From contig CAYQOU010000014.1 in assembly GCA_964419255.1 (NCBI GenBank), positions 1 through 64,000 on the forward strand: a stretch of 64,000 bases of DNA, in the 5' to 3' direction. Every line of letters begins with the position of its first letter. The first letter of the stretch is position 1. Below, one piece after another: positions 19,069-28,146 of this stretch. The notes under the pieces are model-generated. The model made no database searches. It was not told the origin of the DNA and saw nothing but the letters and a program-made list of their open reading frames with translations. Origin of the DNA: CAZPHU01 sp964419255. GTDB lineage: Bacteria > Fibrobacterota > Chitinivibrionia > Chitinivibrionales > CAYFVL01. Both the position numbers and the translations under genes were made by a program.

Positions 19069-20451
19069 TTATAGTACTTTATCTATCAGATTCTTATCTC
19101 TAACAATCGGTTTTGATATAGTCATCATAATCTGTCCGTTTTTAAACATGGACACCATACCCGTCGACTCCGATACCGTTATTGCTAAGGCATTGGTGCA
19201 GGCGGTGATTCCCGCTGCAGCTGCATGCCGGGCACCAAATCCGCTTGGTAAGGATTCGACCTCCGCCTGCGGCCGTAAATAACTGCCCGCCGACAATACA
19301 ATACCGTCACCCGTGATTATAAAGGCACCATCAATTGCGCCGAATTCCTTTATCGTCTCCCCCAGTCCAGGATCGAGGATATTTCTCTCAGCCTCACTAT
19401 AGCCACGAAACGGATTGATGATCAACTGGCGAACATAGCCGTTGACGATGTTGGTATCCCCTATCACGAATATCGTCCCTATGGGTTTACCTTCACGACC
19501 CTCTACGGCAATTTCTCCGGCCAACCCCAGAACCCTCTCCAACGCTTCGGGTTTGACATCGGGGGGAAGAATATCGTGGGCAGCAGTGAAGAAGAATTCA
19601 TACTCCGAGCCTACATCCAGTGAAACCACCGTGTCAAATACACCTATCCGGGAATTACCCGAAAGACAGATCACGCGATCATTCTTCGAAAGCAGGTTAC
19701 GGGACAAAGCCAGAAGGACACCGATTTTCATCTGTCCGGTACGGGATGCAGGAAAAGAGGGGGCCTGAATGAGTGCACCGATACGTTTATCTTCCGGATC
19801 GAAGCGCGTCTTATTGCTTGTCACAACAATCGTCTTTGTACTTCCCCGCAATTTGATCTGGTCAAGAAAATCATTTTCTTTCACCGCATCCGCAAAAATG
19901 ACAAGCGAAGAGGCTTTTAGCTCCTTTACCAGTGAAACGGCTGAGTGTATAAGAGGATTTACTGCTTTTTTACCACCCTTGAGTTGCTTTTCCTCACTTC
20001 CTCTGCTGTACAAAGAGACCAAATCAAGCACGCTTACCGGCTCAGTAGTTGATAAGATCGCCTCTTGTACTATTTCAGACTTGAAAAAGGAAGCGATCTC
20101 AGAAAGAAGCTCAATCTGATTTCCGCTCTCAGGATCACGAGAAATGACAAGAACTATGATATGAGCGCGTGCATTTCGAGCCGCATCGTAATTCACCCCT
20201 TCAATGCTACGCCCCACGGCAATGGCAAACGGGCTTTTTATCGTTGCTCTTGTCTGGGGAATAGCAAGCCCCTGACCGATAAATGTGGACACCGCCTCTT
20301 CACGCTTCAGCATCTCATCAATAATCGGTTTCTGTTTGCGGATGTGCATGGCACGGCTGGTTGCCTGAGCCAGCTCTCTGAGGGCCTGAACCTTATCTAC
20401 GGATTTGAGATCTACTACAACCGGAACTTTCAAATACTCATAAAAAGCCAC
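19069..20451 (-). CDS. Diadenylate cyclase fused to an EIIA-like domain
   Basis: A 460-residue, three-part protein. Residues about 1-150 match a PTS EIIA type-2 domain, but where the phosphorylated histidine belongs (AIPH) the sequence reads GLAIPQTRATIK, so the site is glutamine. Residues about 165-290 resemble the C-terminal domain of pyruvate kinase (LKASSLVIFADAV, TKTIVVTSNK). Residues about 310-460 are a DisA_N/DAC domain with the DGA motif (IDGAFIITGDG, D near 374) and GARHAAAAG (RH near 408-409) in the place of the family RHR motif, so c-di-AMP synthesis is likely. It starts at GTG with AGGAGGT upstream, 11 nt after the acyltransferase. The EIIA-like part may sense sugar-phosphate or PTS state without being phosphorylated; this is inference. 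Confidence 0.85.
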   Translation of the reverse strand: MAFYEYLKVPVVVDLKSVDKVQALRELAQATSRAMHIRKQKPIIDEMLKREEAVSTFIGQGLAIPQTRATIKSPFAIAVGRSIEGVNYDAARNARAHIIVLVISRDPESGNQIELLSEIASFFKSEIVQEAILSTTEPVSVLDLVSLYSRGSEEKQLKGGKKAVNPLIHSAVSLVKELKASSLVIFADAVKENDFLDQIKLRGSTKTIVVTSNKTRFDPEDKRIGALIQAPSFPASRTGQMKIGVLLALSRNLLSKNDRVICLSGNSRIGVFDTVVSLDVGSEYEFFFTAAHDILPPDVKPEALERVLGLAGEIAVEGREGKPIGTIFVIGDTNIVNGYVRQLIINPFRGYSEAERNILDPGLGETIKEFGAIDGAFIITGDGIVLSAGSYLRPQAEVESLPSGFGARHAAAAGITACTNALAITVSESTGMVSMFKNGQIMMTISKPIVRDKNLIDKVL

Positions 20452-20462
20452 TCACTACCTCC

Positions 20463-21569
20463 TCATTTCTCAATCGAGGCTGAATAATACGCAACAATAC
20501 CCGGGCGACTCACCTCTGCCGTTCCCCTGTGCACCGTAATCGACTTCATCTTCCTTAACTGCTCAATCCCTTTATCGACCAGCTCAGCATCGGATAATTT
20601 ATCAATGGAAAGACAGTTGCGCTGCTGTTCTCGGACATTTTCGACTATCGGCCTGACAGCTTCTCTGCATTCCTGCAGTGTACTGACCGGATGCTGCTGA
20701 AGGTGAGCCGCAAGGATATGTGACGGTAAAAGACGGTACAGGCGTAAAAACTTCTGATAAATTGCAGTTCCTACCTTTTGCATCGACACACGATTGGCGG
20801 AAAAAGCATCACGCGCTTTGGGCAGAAAATTGGCTTTTAAATCCACCAGATCATTTACTGCAACCGGCTTGTCGTAATCTATGTACACATTACTGTACCT
20901 GACACCGATTCTGTTGACGACCAACAGCTTGGCGTATGCGAGGGCATCAGCGCCAAAGTAGAGCAGATCTCCAAACAAACCGTTGAGCAGCCCCTTTTTG
21001 CTTTTCAGAGATTTCCCCCTCTCCAGCATACTAAAATAGGGAAGTTCGGGAAGCTGTTCATAGGAGATGGCAAAAGGGAAAAAGACATAGTTTCTTTCAG
21101 GGGATTGGGCCTGAGCCAGAACCTGCGCGCCGATTATCCCCCCGCGCACCTCCATCATGTTCCCTTTATAACTCCTGCCACCTTCAGGAAAAACAATAAT
21201 GTTGTCACCATCATTGAGCATGGTAACAACCTGATTACACAAATCACGAAGGTAATTTTTTCCCAGCCTCTTGGCACGTCTGATAGGAAACGCACCAAAA
21301 CCCTGAAACTTTTTCCCGATAACTGGCAAATCTGTCAGGTTTTCTCCTGCGGCAAACCTGATGTTCGGAACACCCATCTGATGAAGATGCCAACCCAGGA
21401 TGAAATAATCCAACTGGCTGCGGTGAGTACAGACAACCATCGTGGGATCCTTGTCCAGAGTATCGGCAGGAAGCTGGGGACCATTCAAGTAGATATTGTT
21501 GAAGGTGCGTTTCAGAAAATTTTCTACTTTGTTTGAAACGCGCCGCATTTCTTTTTCGTACGGTTTCAT
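20463..21569 (-). CDS. Glycerol-3-phosphate/lysophosphatidate acyltransferase family protein
   Basis: A 368-residue PlsB/PlsC-type acyltransferase. The HX4D catalytic motif is in CTHRSQLDYFILGWH (near residues 48-62), followed by the substrate-binding blocks FGAFPIRR and FPEGGRSYKG. It probably adds a fatty acyl group to glycerol-3-phosphate or its mono-acyl form at the membrane during phospholipid synthesis. It is shorter than E. coli PlsB (about 800 residues) and longer than PlsC (about 245), so the exact step is open. First gene of the leftward run into the diadenylate cyclase, pgi and yjbQ. No strong ribosome-binding site precedes the ATG. Confidence 0.87.
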   Translation of the reverse strand: MKPYEKEMRRVSNKVENFLKRTFNNIYLNGPQLPADTLDKDPTMVVCTHRSQLDYFILGWHLHQMGVPNIRFAAGENLTDLPVIGKKFQGFGAFPIRRAKRLGKNYLRDLCNQVVTMLNDGDNIIVFPEGGRSYKGNMMEVRGGIIGAQVLAQAQSPERNYVFFPFAISYEQLPELPYFSMLERGKSLKSKKGLLNGLFGDLLYFGADALAYAKLLVVNRIGVRYSNVYIDYDKPVAVNDLVDLKANFLPKARDAFSANRVSMQKVGTAIYQKFLRLYRLLPSHILAAHLQQHPVSTLQECREAVRPIVENVREQQRNCLSIDKLSDAELVDKGIEQLRKMKSITVHRGTAEVSRPGIVAYYSASIEK

Positions 21570-21656
21570 ATCGCCGACCGGTTAGATAAATGGATAAAAT
21601 CTTTTAAAAATAGGATTTGAGACGCCTAAATCCAAATCTCAATATTCATTTTGGCA

Positions 21657-21687
21657 CAAAAAAAGGCCGGGAATCTCTCTCCCAGCC
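21657..21687 (-). terminator. Intrinsic terminator of the double zinc-ribbon gene
   Basis: Read leftward: an 8-bp stem GGCTGGGA / TCCCGGCC (one G-T pair), a 7-nt loop, then seven T residues. It lies 37 nt past the stop codon at 21724 and is a textbook rho-independent terminator. Confidence 0.88.
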
Positions 21688-21723
21688 ACAATTTAGACAT
21701 GCAAAAAGGTCTAAAGGATGCTC

Positions 21724-22170
21724 TCAGGCAACATCTTCCATCTTATCGTCTTTACCGGGTTTTTTCTTCTTCACCTCGGCGCACTCGCCCTCTTTTAACA
21801 TCTTTTCGATCAGCTCCGGACGCCCAATAACCTGCAAATGGCGTACACGACGGTACTCATTGCGATGATTGGGGCAATACTTGGGATATACATACTGTCT
21901 GGGATAGATTTTGACTTCGAACTGATTGTCGCACCCTTCCAGCGCGCAATCCATCACCATGGTCACCACTTCGGTGTAACTATGTTTATATGTTTGATTC
22001 TTGATGTTAACATCTTCAGGCTTGGTCCGCTTACGGATACGATACCGATCCTGACGATGTTCGGGACAATACTTCGAGATGTGAATCCCAAAGAAAATTT
22101 TCCCGCATCCGGGATACTGACATTTCTTTTCACGAAGCTTCTGACGGCGCCTCGATTTAGGTAGCTGCAT
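21724..22170 (-). CDS. Double zinc-ribbon protein, unknown function
   Basis: A basic protein of 148 residues with two copies of a Cys-x4-Cys ... Cys-x2-His pattern: CQYPGCGKIFF...YCPEH near residues 17-38 and CALEGCDNQFEV...YCPNH near 75-101. The layout suggests two small metal-binding knuckles. Each is followed by basic stretches (RQDRYRIRKRTK, RNEYRRVRH), and the lysine-rich tail and acidic end fit a nucleic acid- or ribosome-binding role, which is inference. I prefer the ATG at 22170 because GGAGAGG lies about 7 nt upstream. It has its own terminator, so it is probably a monocistronic gene. Confidence 0.72.
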   Translation of the reverse strand: MQLPKSRRRQKLREKKCQYPGCGKIFFGIHISKYCPEHRQDRYRIRKRTKPEDVNIKNQTYKHSYTEVVTMVMDCALEGCDNQFEVKIYPRQYVYPKYCPNHRNEYRRVRHLQVIGRPELIEKMLKEGECAEVKKKKPGKDDKMEDVA

Positions 22171-22786
22171 AAAAAACACCTCTCCGGAATGAGATATAGT
22201 GCTTGAAAAAATAACGTTCTATAAGAAGAATCTTGATTCGCGATGCAGACATAATATATAGACAATTAGAATATTTTGCAACTTATTTTAGCGCATAACA
22301 CCAGTCCGCATCCACCGCCAGCGCCGCCCTGTTGCATATAACAGTTTGATATTAAAAGGCTTAAAAAGATTCTAGAAACTGTTTTTGCCTGTCCAAAACA
22401 TCTTTTAGATGCTTTACACAAGGTGAAACATTGTGTCAATACCCATCCATTTAACCGCACAAATAATAATCCGCCAAGTCACTCCGCACCATTAAACCTA
22501 AGTCGAGCTGTTCCCAGTGGCCGAGTCGTGCAAACCCTTGAGCGCGGAATAGCCTCCTCAGGTTTTCCAAGATTGCACAAGCCCTTATGCTTTAAGGGAT
22601 TGCGCATATAGTCGCGAGAAAATCGCTCAATTCAGGTATATATTAAAGGAATATCCTTGATTCCTTTTCGAAATATAAAAGACGATTATGCGACATCGCT
22701 TCCGGGTACAATTATTTTATTAACGTTTCCTTTAATGTATTATTGTAACAAACAGTGTTTTGAAACGTCTTTTGTTCGTCTGACCT
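22171..22786. other. 616-base intergenic region before the Mla operon
   Basis: Divergent spacer between the zinc-ribbon gene and the Mla operon; no gene is supported. It must contain both promoters. It holds one copy of the intergenic repeat family also seen near 28.6 and 36.2 kb. Confidence 0.5.
22527..22635 (+). repeat. Intergenic repeat family A, copy 1
   Basis: Landmarks in order: CGTGCAAA (22527), AAGATTGC (22569), ATTGCGC (22599), GTCGCGAGAA (22611), ATCGCTCAATTCAG (22622). The same landmarks in the same order and similar spacing occur at 36121-36217. An internal hairpin CCCTTA / TAAGGG lies at about 22582-22598. Confidence 0.55.
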
Positions 22787-23860
22787 ATGACTAATTCACC
22801 ACAACGTGCAAACGCACCTATTCTGCTGCCTGAAAGCTTTAATCGCGAATGGTTGGAACAAAACCGTTCTCTTGTTAGCGGGCGCTCGGATGATCTCTAC
22901 CTGGATTTTGGAAATACCAGACAGATCGATTCAGCGGCAGCCTCTTTTATCCAGCTGATCAGTCGTAAACTGCACAAAGCCGGACACACGCTAGTCATTA
23001 TTAACATCTCCAAAGAGATGCTTTCGACTATTCATCAGTGGAATGCCAAAGCCGTTGAGCCTGAGGGGAAACAGCAGGAGGACAGCATTTTTGTGCGAGC
23101 CGGTGACGCATCCATAGGTTTCTATCATGAACTGATCACCGCATTTTCCATTCTCGTGGAAATGATTTACTGGGGTACATTCGGTCTTCTGAAAAGACGC
23201 GACTTTCGCAAGGGGATACTGGGTGAGCAGATGTATCAGCTCGGATTCAGGGCACTGGGAATTGTCGGGCTGTTGGCCTTCCTGATCGGTGTGGTTTTAG
23301 CGCTTCAAACAGCCATGCAGCTCAAAACATTCGGGGCGGATATTTTTCTTGCCCCTATGATCGGCATATCCATGATCCGCGAGCTTGGGCCGTTGATGAC
23401 GGCAATTATTCTGGCCGGACGTACCGGAAGTGCAACAACCGCCGAGATTGCCACCATGGGGGTGCAGGAAGAGCTGGATGCCTTAAAGACGATGTCGCTC
23501 AATCCGATCCAGTTTGTAGTCGTACCAAAGTTCTGGGCCATTACCCTGACCATGCCCATGCTTTCTATTATCGCTACGGCCAGTGGCATTTTCGGGGGAT
23601 ATCTGGTGGCGGTATTCTATCTTCAAACGGCATCCAGTCTGTTTCTAAGTGAACTTGCCAAAAACATATATCTGCGGGATTTTATGGCCGGTTTTATAAA
23701 GTCCGTGGTGTTCTCCTGGTTGATCATCTGGATTGGATCTCACTACGGATTTAAGGTAAAGGGCGGAGCGGAAGAAGTTGGACGGGAGACAACGGCTGCC
23801 GTGGTGACCGGTATTTTTGTGATTATCATTGCAGATGCTGTTTTTTCTTTTATCATATGA
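22787..23860 (+). CDS. mlaE: Mla-type ABC permease with N-terminal STAS domain (MlaB-MlaE fusion)
   Basis: Inner-membrane permease of a phospholipid transport ABC system, 357 residues. Residues about 1-105 are a STAS-like domain (LYLDFGNTRQIDSAAASFIQ) that corresponds to the separate MlaB protein of E. coli. The rest is MlaE: FLIGVVLALQTAMQLKTFGA, then ELGPLMTAIILAGRTGSA (the MlaE signature), with about five membrane segments. It opens a rightward operon with ATPase, MCE protein and lipoprotein. MlaBDEF-type systems move phospholipids between the two membranes; the direction in this organism is not shown by the sequence. Confidence 0.93.
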   Translation: MTNSPQRANAPILLPESFNREWLEQNRSLVSGRSDDLYLDFGNTRQIDSAAASFIQLISRKLHKAGHTLVIINISKEMLSTIHQWNAKAVEPEGKQQEDSIFVRAGDASIGFYHELITAFSILVEMIYWGTFGLLKRRDFRKGILGEQMYQLGFRALGIVGLLAFLIGVVLALQTAMQLKTFGADIFLAPMIGISMIRELGPLMTAIILAGRTGSATTAEIATMGVQEELDALKTMSLNPIQFVVVPKFWAITLTMPMLSIIATASGIFGGYLVAVFYLQTASSLFLSELAKNIYLRDFMAGFIKSVVFSWLIIWIGSHYGFKVKGGAEEVGRETTAAVVTGIFVIIIADAVFSFII

Positions 23861-23906
23861 GTGTGTCCATAAAACCTGGAAAGAGACATAAGAGGCAGAA
23901 ACAAAT

Positions 23907-24704
23907 ATGGCTGAGCCGATAATAAAAACGGAAGATTTGATTATAAAATATGGTGAACGCACCGTTTTAAACGGAATTTCGACCACCGTCTACCCTCGCG
24001 AAATACGGGTGATTCTAGGGACTTCCGGATGCGGGAAAACTACCCTGCTTAAGAGCATAATCGGCTTACTTGAGCCTTTCTCAGGCAGCGTACATCTTTT
24101 CGGCAATCTTCTGGGAGAGGCTGATTCCGATATAACGACAGAGACTCTCAAAAAAATCGGCGTCCTTTTCCAAAACGGAGCTCTTCTGGGAAGCCTTACC
24201 GTCGCACAGAATATTGCTTTGCCGCTTCAGATGCATTCGAGTCTTCCCGATGATATAATAGAAGAAATGGTACGGTTGAAGCTAAGACAGGTGGACCTTC
24301 CACATGCCTCGGACCTTTTTCCCGGAGAACTGTCAGGGGGCATGCGCAAACGAGCGGCCTTGGCACGGGCCCTTGCCATGGATCCGCCACTGCTTTTTTG
24401 TGACGAGCCTTCGGCCGGACTGGATCCGGTGACAGCCGCCGGCCTGGACGAACTTCTCTTACGACTACGGGAGGTACTGGGTATCACAATCGTTGTAGTC
24501 ACCCATGAGCTGCTGTCCATCGAAAGAATAGCTGATAATATTATATTCCTTCATAAGGGAGAGTTGCTCTTTGAAGGGAGCTACCGCGAGGCTCGTTCCT
24601 TTGAGAAGGGGCCAATTTATGACTTCTTTCAACAAAACGAACAGAAATCTTCTGGAACACAATCGCAGCAAGAATCGTTTTTTCGTGTGGAGAATATACG
24701 ATGA
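23907..24704 (+). CDS. mlaF: Mla-type ABC transporter ATPase
   Basis: The 265-residue ATP-binding subunit that powers the MlaE permease. Walker A is GTSGCGKTT at residues 38-46, the ABC signature is in ELSGGMRKRAALARALAM (about 140-157), and Walker B is PLLFCDEPSAGLDP, followed by the switch histidine in VVVTHE. Its ATG is 46 nt after mlaE and it overlaps the MCE gene by 4 nt. The last 25 residues are a polar Gln/Ser-rich extension beyond the usual end. Confidence 0.94.
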   Translation: MAEPIIKTEDLIIKYGERTVLNGISTTVYPREIRVILGTSGCGKTTLLKSIIGLLEPFSGSVHLFGNLLGEADSDITTETLKKIGVLFQNGALLGSLTVAQNIALPLQMHSSLPDDIIEEMVRLKLRQVDLPHASDLFPGELSGGMRKRAALARALAMDPPLLFCDEPSAGLDPVTAAGLDELLLRLREVLGITIVVVTHELLSIERIADNIIFLHKGELLFEGSYREARSFEKGPIYDFFQQNEQKSSGTQSQQESFFRVENIR

Positions 24705-25621
24705 GCATCACAAGAGCTCAACGAGCCCGGCTGGGCATGTTTATGATTAGTGGCGCAATCCTGATTGCGGTCTTTATCGCTATTCCGGTAGGCTTCAGCC
24801 TGACCAAACAGGAAAAGGTATACTACTCCTTTTTCCAAGAGGAGTCATCTCTCTCAGGGCTCGAACAGGGAGCGGATATCAAATTTAGAGGTGTTCCCAT
24901 CGGAGAAGTCGCCGATATCACCTACAATCCAAGAGAAATCACCCGAATCAAAGTCAAGTTCAGGATCCAATCCGATTTCCCGGTGAAAGAGGATATGTAT
25001 GTTCAGACGGGAATGATGGGTATAACCGGGCTAAAATATGTGGAGATAATGGGTGGCAGTGACACCTCCTCACTGCTTCCGGAGGGTTCGATGATCGAAT
25101 CAAAAGCAAGCCTTATGTCCACAATCACCGGCAAGACCGATGTACTCGTCGGAAAAGTCGAACTTCTGCTAAATCATATCGTGGAGATCACAAACCCGGA
25201 CAGTCTGGCCGCCATTAAGGAAATCGTGAACAATGTGGCCGGTATATCCGCGGATGTTCAAACATTTGTCAGCGGCACAGCACCGGAGCTGAACAACATA
25301 ACCACGGCAGCAAAATCTACTGTGCAGAAGATGGATTTAATTGCGAAGGATATCAAAAACATTACCGATAATCTCAACCGGGGACTGGAAGCCGATCAGA
25401 TGAAACAGATTTTGACATCCGTCGATTCCGCTGCACATTCAATGAAAAACATGTCGGAAGATCTGGGGCTAACAATCAGGCAGACCCGGGAGGATTTTAC
25501 CATTTCGATGGAAAATCTACGCGAGACACTGGAAAATGCAAACGAGTTATCCAAACAGCTTGCCGAAAATCCCTCACTTCTCATAAGAGGTGAACAACAG
25601 CGGGAGAGAATTATCCGATGA
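24701..25621 (+). CDS. mlaD: MCE-domain protein (MlaD type)
   Basis: A 306-residue periplasmic lipid-binding subunit with one N-terminal membrane anchor (MFMISGAILIAVFIAIPVGF, about residues 9-28). One MCE domain follows (about 40-120: SLSGLEQGADIKFRGVPIGE, then VQTGMMGITGLKYVEIMGG). A long helical C-terminal region after it is predicted to be coiled coil (about 150-300). In known systems MCE domains form a hexameric ring over the permease; the long helical tail may form a tunnel toward the outer membrane. ATGA overlap with both neighbours shows tight coupling. Confidence 0.93.
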   Translation: MSITRAQRARLGMFMISGAILIAVFIAIPVGFSLTKQEKVYYSFFQEESSLSGLEQGADIKFRGVPIGEVADITYNPREITRIKVKFRIQSDFPVKEDMYVQTGMMGITGLKYVEIMGGSDTSSLLPEGSMIESKASLMSTITGKTDVLVGKVELLLNHIVEITNPDSLAAIKEIVNNVAGISADVQTFVSGTAPELNNITTAAKSTVQKMDLIAKDIKNITDNLNRGLEADQMKQILTSVDSAAHSMKNMSEDLGLTIRQTREDFTISMENLRETLENANELSKQLAENPSLLIRGEQQRERIIR

Positions 25622-26253
25622 AAAAAGGCCGATATATACCAGTTATTCAGCTATTAGTGGTGTCGTTGTTTTTGATATTGGTAAGCTGCGCAAGTGTTCC
25701 GATAAAAAAGTACTATGTGATAAACTATGAACCCGAACCGATTGGAAATCGAAAGCATGATGCGCCCTATCCGTTTGTTATAAGGGTAAAGGATATGGAT
25801 ATCGAAGAGGCCTACAATCGATCACAGATTGTGTATCGAAAGAGTCCTTTTGAATTGCAGTACTATTTTTACAGGGTATGGGCGGTGAAACCGGAAATTA
25901 TGTTGACGGACCTCATCCACAAGCACATGGTATCAACCGGACTGGTCAGCCATGTAGTAAGACGCTTTGACGAGGGAGCACGGCCGGATTACGAATTGAC
26001 CGGCAGAATAGAAGCTATCGAGGAATATGACAGTGAAGATGTGTGGTTTGCGCACCTGGCTTTTCGTCTCAACCTGGTACGCCTGAAAGATAACCATACG
26101 GTCTACACACGACGGTTTGACAGCCGCAAACAGGTGTTTCAGAGGGAACCCGAATACGTCGTACGTGAACTGTCGCGAATTATGGACATTCTGATGACAC
26201 AGGCCATCCATGACATCGATGGTGTGCTGGCGAAGGAACATGGAGTGAATTAA
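25618..26253 (+). CDS. ABC-type transport auxiliary lipoprotein (PqiC/LptE-like)
   Basis: A 211-residue lipoprotein whose lipobox is LVSC near residues 21-24. The body matches the ABC-transport auxiliary lipoprotein group that accompanies MCE operons (YYVINYEP near the start, RSQIVYRKSPFELQYYFYRVW, then the PDYELTGRIEAIEEYD core). Such proteins sit in the outer membrane and are thought to dock the MCE tube. It begins 4 nt inside the MCE gene and is followed at once by the barrel gene. Confidence 0.9.
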   Translation: MKKGRYIPVIQLLVVSLFLILVSCASVPIKKYYVINYEPEPIGNRKHDAPYPFVIRVKDMDIEEAYNRSQIVYRKSPFELQYYFYRVWAVKPEIMLTDLIHKHMVSTGLVSHVVRRFDEGARPDYELTGRIEAIEEYDSEDVWFAHLAFRLNLVRLKDNHTVYTRRFDSRKQVFQREPEYVVRELSRIMDILMTQAIHDIDGVLAKEHGVN

Positions 26254-26305
26254 TCCTTTGCATGATAAATTGAACACAGTAATTTCCTTCAGAGAAACAG
26301 ATTAC

Positions 26306-28087
26306 ATGCAGACACATAAAACTACTAATATGTTTTTCCGCTCTTTATCTGCCCTGATGATTATCGGGCTGATTTCATCTCTATTCGCCAGGCTCCCCGA
26401 TGAGCTGCCGGGAGAAGAAATCAGTGAAGAGCAGTACATGAATTTCATTTATCCTCGCGACAGCATAGCCGCCATAGTTCCTTCGAGTTCGCCTTATTCG
26501 CCTACCTGGTTGGACAGCGCATCCGAAACCTGGGATGCTCCTTCGCTCAGTAAACAACTGGCGGAAGACGAGAAGAATACTCTCATGGGCATGGGATCCA
26601 TTTTTGTCCCCACCATGAGCCCTGCGGACCTTGAGCCAAATATCGAGATCGTCGATTCAACCGGTGAAAGCGTCGAAAGCGGATTACCAGGAACAAAATA
26701 CAGTGTCATGCCCGGCTCCTATTTTATCATGATGGGCAGTGGCCGCCACAATCAGAGAATCGTCCATAAAGTACAAGTCCAGGAGGGTGAGACGACTCCG
26801 GTTATTCCTACCTGGAGCGGCATTTCAATCGACGTGGTTGATCAGGATGGTCTCCCTTTTAGAGGAGAATATGAATTAGCTCGCATAGATAAATTTGAGC
26901 CTTACGGTCGTGGATTCGGCAGAGATCCTACACTTGGTGAAGAAGTACGGACCTGGATCGTACGCCCCGGGGTATACAAAATATTTGGTGTCGGTGAAAG
27001 CTACAATACACTGACAAACTTTGTCACCGTTCGCCTTCTTCCAGGCGAATACGTGCGTTTCCTTCTAGTGATGAATAGTAACCAGATGAAAATTACCAGC
27101 GGCGGAAACGTCAACACCGAAATCAACCGAGAACTGACTTCAAACTGGGGATACGGTATAAATGTCGGCGGAAGTGTCGGGATGAGTGGCGAAATCAACC
27201 ATGAAACGGATTCTTCCAAAACAAGTACCTCCTTGACCATTCTGGTGAATTCTCGCCTCGACTATAAACGTGGACCCATAGACTGGGATAATTACCTTCG
27301 ACTCAACCAGTTGGCTGATTTTGAGAGCTTCGATATCAGCCGTATCGAAAGCGATATCGATGAACTTCGTATTAGCTCCATATTCACCTGGCGCTTTTTC
27401 CCCTGGTTTGGTCCGTACGGCAGACTGGAAATGGAGACGGGACTCTTTCCCGAATATGCTCGAGTACCCTCCGGTGAAGAGAATGATAATTACTATTTCG
27501 TAGAGACCTTTGAGGATAGTTCATACGCAGGCATCGATTCAAACAACAACAGCTATCTGCTGGAGCCGGTATTCTCTCCTTTCAATCTGGAGGCGGGAGC
27601 AGGAGCCAACATGAACCTCCTCAGTACAAGATATTTTGACGCCCGTTTTCTTACCGGATTGGGCCTCAGGCAGGAATACATCTGGGGACGGTCCGAAGTG
27701 CTCAGTGATACCAGTCTGAACGATACGCTGGAAAGTATAACCGGACTTGACGAGGAGAACTTTACGACTGTTCGAAATATCGATAAGAAGGTCACACGCC
27801 CTGAATTCGGGCCGGAAGCTGCCCTGAACCTGTCGATCAGACTCGGCCGCTACGCCTCTGTCGAAAGCGAACTTAAGGCTTTTTTTCCGATTGACCGGAT
27901 GACCGATTCTAACAACGAGTTCCGTCCCGATTTGCGGCTGTATTCCACTTTGAGCTGGCGTCTTGCCCGTGCATTCACCGTCGACTATCAGTATGACTAC
28001 GAGCTGCGCTGGCCTAATGAGGTTGAGGCTCGACAGAACATCAGCAGACATAACATTCTCTTGCGATACTCATACTCCAGCAGGTAG
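26306..28087 (+). CDS. Predicted outer-membrane barrel protein linked to the Mla operon
   Basis: About 593 residues with a signal peptide (start taken at ATG 26306, MQTHKTTNMFFRSL; hydrophobic core IIGLISSLF). The first 250 mature residues look like beta-sandwich domains of PEGA or carboxypeptidase-regulatory type (GTKYSVMPGSYFIMMGSGR; ISIDVVDQDGLPFRGEY). From about residue 260 the sequence is alternating beta-strand typical of an outer-membrane barrel (GYGINVGGSVGMSGEIN; the end reads NILLRYSYSSR). I do not recognise a named family. Its position directly after the lipoprotein, in the same direction, suggests it is the outer-membrane partner of this lipid transport system. That is inference only. 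Confidence 0.68.
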   Translation: MQTHKTTNMFFRSLSALMIIGLISSLFARLPDELPGEEISEEQYMNFIYPRDSIAAIVPSSSPYSPTWLDSASETWDAPSLSKQLAEDEKNTLMGMGSIFVPTMSPADLEPNIEIVDSTGESVESGLPGTKYSVMPGSYFIMMGSGRHNQRIVHKVQVQEGETTPVIPTWSGISIDVVDQDGLPFRGEYELARIDKFEPYGRGFGRDPTLGEEVRTWIVRPGVYKIFGVGESYNTLTNFVTVRLLPGEYVRFLLVMNSNQMKITSGGNVNTEINRELTSNWGYGINVGGSVGMSGEINHETDSSKTSTSLTILVNSRLDYKRGPIDWDNYLRLNQLADFESFDISRIESDIDELRISSIFTWRFFPWFGPYGRLEMETGLFPEYARVPSGEENDNYYFVETFEDSSYAGIDSNNNSYLLEPVFSPFNLEAGAGANMNLLSTRYFDARFLTGLGLRQEYIWGRSEVLSDTSLNDTLESITGLDEENFTTVRNIDKKVTRPEFGPEAALNLSIRLGRYASVESELKAFFPIDRMTDSNNEFRPDLRLYSTLSWRLARAFTVDYQYDYELRWPNEVEARQNISRHNILLRYSYSSR

Positions 28088-28146
28088 CGGCCGATATCAT
28101 GATGCATTCCGGCAGTTTTCCCCCGGAGTTATAAAGGAGTAGAGAT

